64,000 nucleotides of DNA from Streptomyces sp. NBC_00448 (GCF_036014115.1 NZ_CP107913.1:5069001-5133000); one strand, 5' to 3'. Numbered from the stretch's first letter, positions 17,586 to 26,850 are shown. Notes: a model not told the origin generated them from the sequence alone. Made by a program: numbers and translations.

Positions 17586-18602
17586 TCACCCCGTGAACGC
17601 GTCGCGGACGCGGGCGTACTCCTCGGTCCACCACACCGCCAGGGCGGACGCGGCCGGGAAGAGCGGGTCGGACCGGGGATCGCGGTGCTGGTAGCGCCAG
17701 TGCAGCATCCAGAAGTCGTTGAGCCGTTCCCACCACACGCGGTGGACGGCCGCGGCCACCTCGGACACGGCGATCCCGGCGGCCCGCCGGTACGCCCGGG
17801 CGTAGCCGCGGATCTTGGCGAGGTCGAGCCGTCCGTCGGCGGGGTGCACGAAGAAGATGACGGCGGCCCGGACCGCCTCCTCGGCCCGCGGGTGGACGCC
17901 GAGCCGGTCCCAGTCGATGATCGCGGCCGGCTCCTCGCCGCGGTAGAGCAGGTTGAGCGGGTGGAAGTCGCCGTGCACCCAGCCGCTGGCGCGGTCGTCC
18001 GCGGCCGGCGGCCGGCGGTGGGCGTGCCGGCGCAGCAGCGCGCGGCGTTCGAGCAGGCGGTGCTCGGCGAGCCGGTCGAACGCGTCGAACGGGCGGTGGC
18101 CGCGGACCAGGGTGAGCAGGTGGTCGATCTGCTCGTGGGTGTGATCGGGGTCGGCGCTGGGGTGCGGTTCGGCCGGGGGCGGCGGCTGGGTGTCGGCCAG
18201 TCCGGTGTGGACCCGCCCGAGCAGGGTGCCGAGCCGGTGGGACTGGCTCTGGGAGAGTTCGGTGCCCTCGCGGTGGCGGCCCTCGACCCACCGGAACAGG
18301 GCGTAGCGGTGGCCGTGGTGGACCGTGACGGTGGTCCCGTCGCGGTCCGGCAGCGGCGCGGCCGCGGGCAGCCCGAGCCGGGCGAGCCGTCGGGTCGCGT
18401 GGTGCTGTCGGGCGATCACCGCGGGTGCCGCGGTGTCCGCCGAGATGTACTGCTTCAGGAAGTAGCGGCCGCTGCCCGTGGTGATCCGCCAGCCCCGGTT
18501 GAGTAACCCGCGTGGTACGGGTTCGCAGGTCAGCAGGGTCGCCGCACAGTCGTAGCGGCGCAGCAGGGCGGTCAGTGCGGGCGGCCGCTGTGCCGTGCCC
18601 AT
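17586..18602 (-). CDS. aminoglycoside phosphotransferase-family (APH) kinase
   Basis: A 338-residue small-molecule kinase of the APH/choline-kinase fold. The catalytic loop is VHGDFHPLNLLY (HGDxHxxN) and the metal-binding Asp is in AIIDWDRLG; the ATP-side Lys is in GRYFLKQY. The substrate is unknown; such genes are common housekeeping members in Streptomyces and do not imply resistance. ATG 18602 (GTG 18605 adjacent) has no strong ribosome site. It is divergent from the second bkd operon across a 416-nt gap. Confidence 0.78.
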   Translation of the reverse strand: MGTAQRPPALTALLRRYDCAATLLTCEPVPRGLLNRGWRITTGSGRYFLKQYISADTAAPAVIARQHHATRRLARLGLPAAAPLPDRDGTTVTVHHGHRYALFRWVEGRHREGTELSQSQSHRLGTLLGRVHTGLADTQPPPPAEPHPSADPDHTHEQIDHLLTLVRGHRPFDAFDRLAEHRLLERRALLRRHAHRRPPAADDRASGWVHGDFHPLNLLYRGEEPAAIIDWDRLGVHPRAEEAVRAAVIFFVHPADGRLDLAKIRGYARAYRRAAGIAVSEVAAAVHRVWWERLNDFWMLHWRYQHRDPRSDPLFPAASALAVWWTEEYARVRDAFTG

Positions 18603-19018
18603 CACGCGGCTCAGCGTAGATCAACGGGCGGTTCGGGCATATGCGAGTGGCGTGAGGGGCCTTGCGTCTGCTATGTCCGGCTGGTCGGATTCGGGCGATG
18701 GCCGGAACCGGACGGCACTCCGGGCCGTTCACCCCTTACGGACTTTTCCTGATCGGGATACGGTGCCGGTGTCCCGGTCATGGCCTGCGGTAACGCGGAC
18801 TACTAGGAAATCCAAGCAAAACCGCAGGTCAGAAAGTGTGCCCTCGGTGTACGCGAAGGCTTCCCGATGTAGGTAACGTCTGCTTTGCAGGCCATTCGCC
18901 GGGGCGTTGTCACGCCTGGCCCGGCCATGCCGCACATACCCCGTGCGTCACGCCGGACCAGGTGAGCCGCACTGGCTCTCCGGCAGATCCCGGGGGCCGG
19001 ACAGACGGAGGAGCGAAC
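18603..19018. promoter_or_regulatory. 416-nt divergent region upstream of second bkd operon
   Basis: No convincing gene is present; small open frames here lack ribosome sites. A possible -10 box TAGGTA lies at 18870-18875. The region from 18735 to 18880 is less GC-rich than its surroundings and is the most likely promoter area for bkdA. No clear operator was seen. Confidence 0.35.
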
Positions 19019-20206
19019 GTGAGCGTGAAGAGCACTGCCGCTGGGGGTCCCCCCGCCTCGGGCGGGCGCACCAGCCGCGGCCGCGCGAAGCGCCGTGGGG
19101 GCGAGCCCGAGCTCGTACAGCTACTGACCCCCGCAGGCGAGCGCGTCGAGCACGGCGAGTACTCCATCGACCTGACCCCGGACGAGCTGCGTGGCCTGTA
19201 CCGGGACATGGTGCTGACCCGGCGGTTCGACGCCGAGGCGATCACCCTGCAGCGGCAGGGCGAGCTGGGGCTGTGGGCCTCGCTGCTCGGCCAGGAGGCC
19301 GCCCAGATCGGCTCCGGACGGGCCACCCGCCCGGACGACTACATCTTCCCGACCTACCGCGAGCACGGCGTGGCCTGGACCCGTGACGTGGACCCGTTGA
19401 ACCTGCTGGGCATGTTCCGCGGGGTCAACAACGGCGGCTGGGACCCCAACGAGAACAACTTCCAGCTCTACACGATCGTCATCGGCTCGCAGACGCTGCA
19501 CGCGACCGGCTACGCGATGGGCGTGGCCAAGGACGGCGCGGACGCCGCGGTGATCGCGTACTTCGGCGACGGCGCCTCCAGCCAGGGCGACGTGGCGGAG
19601 TCCTTCACCTTCGCGGCGGTCTACAACGCGCCGGTGGTGTTCTTCTGCCAGAACAACCAGTGGGCGATCTCCGAGCCGACCGAGAAGCAGTCCCGGGTGC
19701 CGATCTACCAGCGCGCGGCCGGCTACGGCTTCCCGGGCGTCCGGGTGGACGGCAACGACGTGCTGGCGGTGCTCGCGGTCACCCGGGCGGCCCTGGAGCA
19801 CGCCCGCAGCGGACAGGGCCCGATGCTGGTGGAGGCCTTCACGTACCGGATGGGCGCGCACACCACCACCGACGACCCGACCCGCTACCGCAGCGACGAG
19901 GAGCGCGAGGAGTGGGCGTCGAAGGACCCGATCGCCCGGCTGCGCACGTACCTCGACAAGCAGGGCCTGGCCGACGAGGAGTTCTACGCGGGCCTGGACA
20001 CCGAGAGCGACGCGCTGGCGAAGCGGGTCCGCGACGGCGTGCGGAGCATGCCGAACCCCGACACGATGGCGATCTTCGAGAACATCTACGCCGACGGGCA
20101 CGCGCTGGTGGACGAGGAGCGCGCCCGGTTCGCCGAGTACCTGGCCTCCTTCGAGGACGCGCCCGCCGGGGCCCATGGGGCGGCCGGCTCCGGAAAGGGG
20201 CACTGA
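19019..20206 (+). CDS. bkdA: branched-chain alpha-keto acid dehydrogenase E1 alpha subunit (operon 2)
   Basis: Second E1 alpha, 395 residues. It has the TPP motif GDGASSQGDVAESFTFAAVYNAPVVFFCQNN-type segment, an N-terminal Ser/Arg/Lys-rich tail, and QRQGELGLWASLLGQEAAQIG. GTG 19019 is set by GGAGGAG at 19007-19013; the open frame continues upstream to 18836 without support. It differs clearly from the copy at 190, so the duplication is old rather than recent. It is followed by E1 beta after 1 nt. Confidence 0.88.
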   Translation: MSVKSTAAGGPPASGGRTSRGRAKRRGGEPELVQLLTPAGERVEHGEYSIDLTPDELRGLYRDMVLTRRFDAEAITLQRQGELGLWASLLGQEAAQIGSGRATRPDDYIFPTYREHGVAWTRDVDPLNLLGMFRGVNNGGWDPNENNFQLYTIVIGSQTLHATGYAMGVAKDGADAAVIAYFGDGASSQGDVAESFTFAAVYNAPVVFFCQNNQWAISEPTEKQSRVPIYQRAAGYGFPGVRVDGNDVLAVLAVTRAALEHARSGQGPMLVEAFTYRMGAHTTTDDPTRYRSDEEREEWASKDPIARLRTYLDKQGLADEEFYAGLDTESDALAKRVRDGVRSMPNPDTMAIFENIYADGHALVDEERARFAEYLASFEDAPAGAHGAAGSGKGH

Positions 20207-20207
20207 C

Positions 20208-21182
20208 ATGACGCAGATGGCCATCGCGAAGGCACTCAACGAGTCGCTGCGCACGTCGTTGGAGAACGACCCGAAGGTCCTGGTGATGGGAGAGGACGTG
20301 GGCCGGCTCGGCGGCGTCTTCCGGATCACCGACGGCCTGTTCAAGGACTTCGGCGAGGGCCGGGTGATCGACACCCCGCTCGCCGAGTCCGGCATCGTGG
20401 GCACCGCGATCGGCCTGGCGCTGCGCGGCTACCGCCCGGTGGTGGAGATCCAGTTCGACGGTTTCGTCTTCCCGGCCTACGACCAGATCGTCACGCAGCT
20501 GGCGAAGATGCACGCGCGGGCGCTGGGCAAGATCAAGCTGCCGATCGTCATCCGCATCCCCTACGGCGGCGGCATCGGCGCGGTCGAGCACCACAGCGAG
20601 TCCCCGGAGACGCTCTTCGCGCACATCGCCGGGTTGAAGGTGGTCTCGCCGTCGAACGCCTCGGACGCGTACTGGATGATGCGGCAGTCCATCGAGTGCG
20701 ACGACCCGGTGATCTTCTTCGAGCCGAAGCGCCGCTACTGGGACAAGGGCGAGGTGGCCGTCTCGGCCGTGCCCGCGGGGCTGCACAAGGCGGCGGTGGC
20801 CCAGTCCGGCACCGACGTCACGCTGGTGGCGTACGGTCCGATGGTGAAGGTGTGCCTGGAGGCGGCGGCCGCGGCGGCGAACGAGGGCCGCAGCATCGAG
20901 GTGGTGGACCTGCGCTCGATCTCGCCGATCGACTTCGACACCGTGCAGACTTCGGTGGAGAAGACCGGGCGGCTGGTCGTGGTGCACGAGGCCCCGGTCT
21001 TCTTCGGTTCCGGCGCGGAGATCGCGGCCCGCATCACCGAGCGCTGCTTCTACGCCATGGAGGCGCCGGTGCTGCGGGTGGGCGGTTTCCACGCGCCGTA
21101 CCCGCCGGCCCGGCTGGAGGAGGAGTACCTGCCCGGTCTGGACCGCGTACTCGACGCCGTCGACCGCGTGCTGGCGTACTGA
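20208..21182 (+). CDS. bkdB: branched-chain alpha-keto acid dehydrogenase E1 beta subunit (operon 2)
   Basis: The 324-residue beta partner. It begins MTQMAIAKALNESL after a GAAAGGGG ribosome site and carries IRIPYGGGIGAVEHHSES, VVDLRSISPIDFDTV and VVVHEAPVFFG. It lacks the 28-residue Ala/Pro N-terminal tail of the copy at 1287. A 10-nt gap leads to the E2 gene. Confidence 0.89.
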   Translation: MTQMAIAKALNESLRTSLENDPKVLVMGEDVGRLGGVFRITDGLFKDFGEGRVIDTPLAESGIVGTAIGLALRGYRPVVEIQFDGFVFPAYDQIVTQLAKMHARALGKIKLPIVIRIPYGGGIGAVEHHSESPETLFAHIAGLKVVSPSNASDAYWMMRQSIECDDPVIFFEPKRRYWDKGEVAVSAVPAGLHKAAVAQSGTDVTLVAYGPMVKVCLEAAAAAANEGRSIEVVDLRSISPIDFDTVQTSVEKTGRLVVVHEAPVFFGSGAEIAARITERCFYAMEAPVLRVGGFHAPYPPARLEEEYLPGLDRVLDAVDRVLAY

Positions 21183-21192
21183 GGAGAGGGTT

Positions 21193-22647
21193 GTGACGAT
21201 CATGGCCGTACAGGCACAGCGCTTTCGCGAGTTCAGGATGCCGGATGTCGGTGAGGGCCTGACCGAGGCGGAGATCCTCAAGTGGTACGTGAGCGTCGGG
21301 GACACGGTCACCGACGGGCAGGTGGTCTGCGAGGTCGAGACGGCGAAGGCGGCCGTGGAGCTGCCGATCCCGTTCGACGGGGTGGTCAGCGAGATCCGCT
21401 TCGACGAGGGCACCACGGTCGATGTGGGCACCCCGATCATCGTGGTGGACGCGGGGGGCGAGGACGCGCCGGGCGGTGACGAGGCCGGCGCGGCCGCTGC
21501 CGTCGCCGCGGAGGCGGTCGAGGCGGCGGAACCCGCGCCGGAGCCGGCCGCGAAGCGGACGGCGGTGCTCGTCGGTTACGGGGTCGCGCCGTCGTCGACG
21601 ACCAGGCGGCCCCGTAAGCAGAAGCCGGGTGGGCCGACGCCGGGGGAGCCGTTGAACGGGCATGCGGCGCCCGTCGCTCCTGCCGCGCCCGAGGCGCCCG
21701 TCGCTCCTGAGGGGCCCGCGGCGGAGGCTCCCGCGGCCGGTGCTCCCGTGGCCGGTGCGTTGCGGCCGCTGGCCAAGCCGCCGGTGCGGAAGCTCGCCAA
21801 GGAACTGGGCATCGACCTCGCCACCGTGGTGCCCACCGGGCCGCAGGGCGAGGTGACCCGGGAGGACATCAGGGCCGCCGCCGCGCCGCCGGCCCGGCTG
21901 CCGCTGCCGGCGGCCGACGACATCGCCGGCGTCACCTCGACGGGCGCGCGCGAGACGCGGGTCCCGATCAAGGGCGTCCGCAAGGCCATCGCGCAGGCGA
22001 TGGTCACCAGCGCTTTCACGGCGCCCCACGTCACCGAGTTCGTGACCTTCGACATCACGAAGTCGATGAAGCTGGTGCAGGAGCTGAAGGCCGATCCGGC
22101 GTTCGCGGGGCTCAAGGTCAGCCCGCTGCTGCTGGTCGCCAAGGCGCTGCTGGTCGCGCTCCGCCGCAATCCGGAGGCCAACTCGGCCTGGGACGAGGCG
22201 AACCAGGAGATCGTCCGGAAGTCCTACGTCAACCTGGGGATCGCCGCCGCCACCCCGCGCGGTCTGGTGGTGCCCAACATCAAGGACGCCCACGACAAGA
22301 CGCTGCCCGAACTGGCAGCCGCGCTGGGCGACCTGGTCACCACCGCCCGGGAGGGGAAGACCTCGCCGGCCGCGATGCAGGGCGGCACCGCCACCATCAC
22401 CAACGTCGGCGTCTTCGGCATCGACACCGGCACCCCGATCCTCAACCCCGGCGAGTCCGCGATCCTCGCGTTCGGCGCGGTCAAGCTCCAACCGTGGGTG
22501 CACAAGGGCAAGGTGAAGGCGCGGCACGTCACCACCCTCGCGCTCTCCTTCGACCACCGGCTGGTCGACGGCGAGCTCGGCTCGAAGGTGCTGGGCGACA
22601 TCGCGGCGATCCTGGAGCAGCCCAAGCGGCTGCTCACCTGGTCATGA
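21193..22647 (+). CDS. bkdC: branched-chain dehydrogenase E2, dihydrolipoamide acyltransferase (operon 2)
   Basis: The 484-residue E2. Domains: lipoyl domain with ETAKA (Lys52), an Ala/Pro/Glu linker, a peripheral subunit-binding domain (LAKPPVRKLAKELGIDL), and the catalytic domain with FDHRLVDGE (HxxxDG). GTG 21193 has GAGGAGAG 5-12 nt upstream; ATG 21202 is an alternative. No E3 gene is adjacent, so dihydrolipoamide dehydrogenase must come from elsewhere. The operon ends at a strong hairpin. Confidence 0.89.
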   Translation: MTIMAVQAQRFREFRMPDVGEGLTEAEILKWYVSVGDTVTDGQVVCEVETAKAAVELPIPFDGVVSEIRFDEGTTVDVGTPIIVVDAGGEDAPGGDEAGAAAAVAAEAVEAAEPAPEPAAKRTAVLVGYGVAPSSTTRRPRKQKPGGPTPGEPLNGHAAPVAPAAPEAPVAPEGPAAEAPAAGAPVAGALRPLAKPPVRKLAKELGIDLATVVPTGPQGEVTREDIRAAAAPPARLPLPAADDIAGVTSTGARETRVPIKGVRKAIAQAMVTSAFTAPHVTEFVTFDITKSMKLVQELKADPAFAGLKVSPLLLVAKALLVALRRNPEANSAWDEANQEIVRKSYVNLGIAAATPRGLVVPNIKDAHDKTLPELAAALGDLVTTAREGKTSPAAMQGGTATITNVGVFGIDTGTPILNPGESAILAFGAVKLQPWVHKGKVKARHVTTLALSFDHRLVDGELGSKVLGDIAAILEQPKRLLTWS

Positions 22648-22664
22648 CCGGCTGAACCCCTTCC

Positions 22665-22708
22665 ACGGCGGCGGGCCCGGGCGGATGGACGCCCGGGCCC
22701 GCCGCCGT
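22665..22708 (+). terminator. terminator of second bkd operon
   Basis: A 19-bp perfect stem (ACGGCGGCGGGCCCGGGCG with its complement) around a 6-nt loop lies 17 nt after the bkdC stop. Confidence 0.8.
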
Positions 22709-22754
22709 GCGTGTCTCCCGCACTTCCCGTCCGTTTTGTGCTGCCATCGACCGT

Positions 22755-22949
22755 ATGGCCGTCTCTGTCTCCGTCGTCCTGCTGCTCCTCGTCCTCGCCG
22801 GGATGCAGATGCACAACCGGTCCCTCAAGCCCAGTCATGCCATCACCTGCGTCCTGCTGGGCTTCTGCCTCGCGTCCTCCAGCCTGGCCCCCACCATCCA
22901 GTCCACCCTCACCTCCACCGCCTCCCTGGTCGGCACCATCCATCCCTAG
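22755..22949 (+). CDS. small membrane protein, 64 aa
   Basis: ATG 22755 begins a 64-residue protein with two hydrophobic segments (VSVSVVLLLLVLAGMQM and ITCVLLGFCLASSSLAPTI) joined by a short basic loop NRSLKPSH. It resembles small, widely shared Streptomyces membrane proteins of unknown role. The ribosome site is weak. It follows the bkd terminator and is probably transcribed on its own. Confidence 0.55.
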   Translation: MAVSVSVVLLLLVLAGMQMHNRSLKPSHAITCVLLGFCLASSSLAPTIQSTLTSTASLVGTIHP

Positions 22950-23108
22950 GGCCGCCTTCTCCCGCGGTGCGGGCGGCGCATGATCTGTGGGGCCCGTGTG
23001 CCGGGCGGGTCACAGTCCGGGGGGAACGCTTCCGGTCCCGCGCGCGGCGCCGGTAGCGTCGGGGTGCCAACTCTCTTTGCGTACAGGTACTTCACGGGGG
23101 ATGCCATC

Positions 23109-23771
23109 GTGACCCGCTCTTCTCTGCCCGTCGCCGCGGTCACCGCGGCCACGGCCGTGCTCCTGCTGGCCGCGTGCGGCGGCGGTTCGAACGGTTCGGA
23201 CAAGATCGATGCGTCGGACTCCCCGACCGCGAGCGCCACGGCGTCGGCGACGACCGCGTCCCCGACGCGGGCGGCGGGGCCGGGCGCGCCGAGTTTCGAC
23301 CTGCCGTCGGACATCAAGGTCAACTTCGACGGGTTCGACAGCAGCGACCCGACCAAGAAGGCCGCGCTGAAGGACGCCACGTACGCGGCGACGGCGGTGG
23401 TCGCGTTCACGGCGAAGACGTACACGAAGGAACCGGCGTTCTTCAAGCGGTTCTGGACCGGCGAGCACGGTGCCGAGTTCGCCGATTCGCTCATCTCGCA
23501 AGGCAAGGGCGGCAGTGTCGTCACCGGGACCTTCGACTACTACAAGCCGGTGGTCAAGAAGCTCGTGACCGGAAACCTGTCGGTCCAGTACTGCGAGGAC
23601 CAGCGGAAGGCATACGGCAAGGACGCCAAGACGGGCAAGGTCAACGTGACCACACCGTCCTTGGCGGACTTCAACCTGTGGACCCTGACCATGACCAAGA
23701 GCTCGACGGGGGAATGGCAGGCATACGACCACACGTGGCAGAACGGGGCAAAGCAGTGTCAGATCGCCTGA
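23109..23771 (+). CDS. secreted lipoprotein of unknown function
   Basis: A 220-residue lipoprotein. GTG 23109 (GGGGGA upstream) opens a signal peptide ending in the lipobox LLAAC, followed by a Ser/Thr/Ala linker. The folded part holds a stretch KKAALKDATYAATAVVAFTAKTYTKE and a C-terminal segment LADFNLWTLTMTKSSTGEWQAYDHTWQNG, which suggests an alpha-plus-beta (NTF2-like) fold. It overlaps the next gene by 16 nt, so the two are coupled and their products probably act together at the envelope. Confidence 0.72.
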   Translation: MTRSSLPVAAVTAATAVLLLAACGGGSNGSDKIDASDSPTASATASATTASPTRAAGPGAPSFDLPSDIKVNFDGFDSSDPTKKAALKDATYAATAVVAFTAKTYTKEPAFFKRFWTGEHGAEFADSLISQGKGGSVVTGTFDYYKPVVKKLVTGNLSVQYCEDQRKAYGKDAKTGKVNVTTPSLADFNLWTLTMTKSSTGEWQAYDHTWQNGAKQCQIA

Positions 23772-24781
23772 TACGTCGCCTGTCGCGCGGCGTTGTCGTC
23801 ATCCTCACCTGCGTCTCCGCGCTGGCCGCCGCCGACGGAGCTTGGGCCAATACCGGCAAGGGCTACGGCGATTCGGGTTCGTCCAGCAGCAGTGACAGCG
23901 GGGCCACCGGCGACGGCACCTCCTATCAGGTGCACGTGAAGTACACGCATCGCGGGACCTCGGACGGGGACGGGGCGGCCCCCGTCACATCGTCCGACGC
24001 GAACTTCTCGCCGCCGGTGTGCTGGTACACGAGCTTCACGCCGGACCAGTTCCACGCGGAGATCGACCGGCGGTACGACGAGGCCGGTCAGGAAGGCGCG
24101 GGGACGGTCTCCGACTACTACAACCAGGTCCAGTCGGACATGAGCGACATCAAGTACCACAAGGGCGACAAGGGTAGCTGGTGGGTCCTCACCTGGGACG
24201 ACAACGCCCTGAACGAGCCCGGGGCCACCTGCCCGTACAACACCGGATGGATATGGGAGCCGCCGGCGGACCCGCCGGAGGGCGCCATTTCCCCGCAGGT
24301 GCTCGCCCAGGCCGCGTACGGACAGTTGAAGCTGCCCACGAAGGGCGTCGAGCTCAGCCCGAAGCCGGGGAACCAGAAGGTGAACCTGCCCACGTACGTG
24401 GACTTCAAGGAGGCCGACGCGCAGGTGTCCGTCACGGCGCAGCTCACCGAGCCGAACGGCGACACGGTCGCGGCGACGGTGGTGGCGCAGCCGTACAGCC
24501 TGCATGTCGAGGCGGGGACGCGGTACGCGAGCCCGGAGAGCTGTGACTACCGGCTCGGTCAGTCCGGGGAGGGTGCCTCGCTGGACTCGTCCGGTGCGGC
24601 CTGCAACATCACGTACACGAAGGCGAGCGCGGGGACGTACACGTTCACCGCGGCCATGACGTGGCGGGTGTCGTGGACCCCGACCGCGGAGGTGCGACCC
24701 GACGGGACCCCGCTGCCCGACGGGCGGTCCGACTCCGACCAGCCCGTCACCGTCGAGGAGATCCAGACCGTCAACCGTTGA
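23756..24781 (+). CDS. secreted protein of unknown function, coupled to the lipoprotein
   Basis: A 341-residue exported protein starting at GTG 23756 inside the lipoprotein gene (GGGGC upstream). A basic start and hydrophobic core (RLSRGVVVILTCVSALAAADGAWA) form a Sec signal. The mature part begins with a Ser/Gly linker and has four Cys residues (in PVCWYT, GATCPYN, ESCDY and AACN) that could form two disulfides. The C-terminal half looks beta-rich (VSVTAQLTEPNGDTVAATVVAQPYSLHV, YTFTAAMTWRVSW). I do not recognise the family. Confidence 0.7.
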   Translation: MSDRLIRRLSRGVVVILTCVSALAAADGAWANTGKGYGDSGSSSSSDSGATGDGTSYQVHVKYTHRGTSDGDGAAPVTSSDANFSPPVCWYTSFTPDQFHAEIDRRYDEAGQEGAGTVSDYYNQVQSDMSDIKYHKGDKGSWWVLTWDDNALNEPGATCPYNTGWIWEPPADPPEGAISPQVLAQAAYGQLKLPTKGVELSPKPGNQKVNLPTYVDFKEADAQVSVTAQLTEPNGDTVAATVVAQPYSLHVEAGTRYASPESCDYRLGQSGEGASLDSSGAACNITYTKASAGTYTFTAAMTWRVSWTPTAEVRPDGTPLPDGRSDSDQPVTVEEIQTVNR

Positions 24782-24880
24782 GCCCGGTTCGTCGTCGGCC
24801 GCGGACCGAGCGGGTCCGCGGCCGCGGCGTGAACGGGGTGCCGTACTGCCCGGGGGTATCGTCTGGTTGTGTGTTGTATC

Positions 24881-24886
24881 TATGAT
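24881..24886 (+). promoter_or_regulatory. -10 box for a probably leaderless GntR mRNA
   Basis: TATGAT lies 9 nt before the ATG of the GntR gene. The gap has no ribosome site, so transcription would begin at or next to the start codon. No good -35 box is visible, which suggests activator or autoregulatory control. Confidence 0.4.
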
Positions 24887-24895
24887 GTGCGCATT

Positions 24896-25540
24896 ATGGA
24901 TACGAAGTCGCCGCCCGCCGCCGAGCGGGTCTACCTGCATGTGAAGAGCGGGGTGCTGGACCGGTCGTACGAGGGCGGGACGCTGCTGACCGAGGGGGAC
25001 CTCGCCGAGGCGGTGGGGGTGTCGCGGACGCCGGTGCGGGAGGCGCTGCTGAAGCTGGAGGCGGAGGGGCTGCTCAAGCTGTATCCGAAGAAGGGCGCCC
25101 TGGTGCTGCCGGTCTCCGCGCAGGAGATCGCGGACGTGGTGGAGACCCGGCTGCTGGTGGAGCAGCACGCGGTCGCGAAAGTGGTGCACGCGGTGCCGGC
25201 GCGCCTGATCGAGCGGTTGGAGGAGTCGCTCGCCGAGCAGTGCGAGCACGCCGCCGCCGGCGACCTGTCCGCCTTCGCCGCCGCGGACCGCAGCTTCCAC
25301 GCGGAGATCGTCCGCGCGGCGGGCAACCGTATCCTCGCGCACCTCTACGACCAGTTGCGGGACCGGCAGTTGCGGATGGGGGTGGCGACGATGCACGCCG
25401 AGCCGAGCCGGGTGGCGAAGAACATCGCCGAACACACGGAGATCCTGCAGGCGTTGCGGAACGGCGACGAGCGGACCGCGGCGGAGGTCGTGGACCGGCA
25501 CGTGTCCTGGGTCAACACGCTGGCCCGGGGCGAGTCGTGA
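24896..25540 (+). CDS. GntR-family regulator (FadR/FCD type)
   Basis: A 214-residue regulator with an N-terminal winged helix (LTEGDLAEAVGVSRTPVREALLKLEAEGLL, the GntR signature) and a helical FCD effector domain. The FCD metal/ligand residues are suggested by DRSFHAEIV and EHTEILQALRNGD. ATG 24896 appears leaderless. It is coupled to the MFS transporter (GTGA overlap), so it probably regulates that transporter in response to its substrate. Confidence 0.83.
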   Translation: MDTKSPPAAERVYLHVKSGVLDRSYEGGTLLTEGDLAEAVGVSRTPVREALLKLEAEGLLKLYPKKGALVLPVSAQEIADVVETRLLVEQHAVAKVVHAVPARLIERLEESLAEQCEHAAAGDLSAFAAADRSFHAEIVRAAGNRILAHLYDQLRDRQLRMGVATMHAEPSRVAKNIAEHTEILQALRNGDERTAAEVVDRHVSWVNTLARGES

Positions 25541-26850
25541 CCGGGAAGCCACTGCCGGGGGACCCACCGGGCGGCCGTCGGGCCGCGCTCGTCTGGGGCG
25601 TCGGCACCCTGGTCTACCTCGTCGCCGTCGTGCACCGCACCAGCCTCGGCGTCGCCGGGATCGACGCCGCCGCCCGCTTCCACATCGGCGCCTCCGCGCT
25701 GTCGTCGTTCTCCATCCTCCAGGTGCTGGTCTACGCGGGCATGCAGATACCCGTCGGCCTGATGGTGGACTCGCTCGGCACGAAGCGGGTGCTGATGCTC
25801 GGCGCGGTCCTCTTCACCGTCGGGCAGGGCGCGTTCGCGCTGTCGCACTCCTACGGGATGGCGCTCGCCGCCCGTGCGGTACTCGGCTGCGGCGACGCGA
25901 TGACCTTCGTGAGCGTGCTGCGGCTCGGCTCGCGCTGGTTCCCCGCGCGGCGCGGGCCGATGATCGCCCAGGGTGCGGCGCTCTTCGGGGTCGCGGGCAA
26001 CCTCGTCTCCACGGTGGCGCTTTCGCGGGTGCTGCACTCCGCCGGCTGGACCCCCACGTTTCTCGGCACCGCGATCGGCGGTGCCTTCGTCCTCGTCCTG
26101 GTCGCCCTCTTCCTCAAGGACCACCCCGACGGGTACGTCCCCGCTCCCGCCGAGCACGCCGGACTCGCCTACGTACGGCGGCAGATCGCCGATGCCTGGC
26201 GGGAACCCGGTACCCGGCTGGGCATGTGGACGCACTTCACCACGCAGTTCTCCGGGATGGTGTTCCTGCTGCTGTGGGGAATGCCGTTCCTCGTCGAGGA
26301 CCAGGGGATGTCGCGCGGCGGCGCGGGTGGGCTGCTCACGCTGGTGGTCCTCGCGAACATGGTGTTCGGGATGCTCTTCGGGCAGTTGATCGGGCGGCAT
26401 CACGGGGCTCGGATGCCGTTGACGCTCGGCGTCATCGCGGCGACCGCGGTCGCCTGGGCCGCGGTTCTCGGGTGGCCCGGCGGGCATGATCCGCTCTGGC
26501 TGCTCGTGGTGTTGTGCGTCGTGCTCGGGGCCTGCGGACCGGGCTCCATGATCGGGTTCGACTTCGCCCGGCCGGCGAACCCGCCGGAGCGCTTCGGTAC
26601 GGCGTCCGGGATCGTCAACATCGGGGGGTTCACCGCGTCCATGGTGACCCTGCTCGCGATCGGCTTGCTGCTCGACGCCACCGGCGACGACTATCAGCTG
26701 GCCTGGAGCAGTGTGTTCGTCCTCCAACTGCTCGGGACCGTGCAGATCTTGCGCCTGCGGCGGCGGACGGCTCAGCTCGAACGGGAGCGGATCGCGGTGA
26801 GCCGGGTGGAAAGCGTCCACCGCGGCCACGCCGCCGCGATCCACGACTAG
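25537..26850 (+). CDS. MFS transporter (12-helix)
   Basis: A 437-residue transporter with about 12 hydrophobic segments. VHRTSLGVAGIDAA after TM1 and PVGLMVDSLGTKRVLMLGA (motif A) identify MFS. Gene order GntR-MFS suggests uptake or efflux of a small organic acid or similar, but the substrate cannot be named. GTG 25537 overlaps the GntR stop. The C-terminus is a charged tail (RLRRRTAQLERERIAV). Confidence 0.82.
   Translation: MTGKPLPGDPPGGRRAALVWGVGTLVYLVAVVHRTSLGVAGIDAAARFHIGASALSSFSILQVLVYAGMQIPVGLMVDSLGTKRVLMLGAVLFTVGQGAFALSHSYGMALAARAVLGCGDAMTFVSVLRLGSRWFPARRGPMIAQGAALFGVAGNLVSTVALSRVLHSAGWTPTFLGTAIGGAFVLVLVALFLKDHPDGYVPAPAEHAGLAYVRRQIADAWREPGTRLGMWTHFTTQFSGMVFLLLWGMPFLVEDQGMSRGGAGGLLTLVVLANMVFGMLFGQLIGRHHGARMPLTLGVIAATAVAWAAVLGWPGGHDPLWLLVVLCVVLGACGPGSMIGFDFARPANPPERFGTASGIVNIGGFTASMVTLLAIGLLLDATGDDYQLAWSSVFVLQLLGTVQILRLRRRTAQLERERIAVSRVESVHRGHAAAIHD

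Noticed and set aside
18729-18935. Possible leader peptide (minus strand) before the second bkd operon
   Set aside because: No ribosome site, wrong direction for the operon, and no attenuator-like hairpin.
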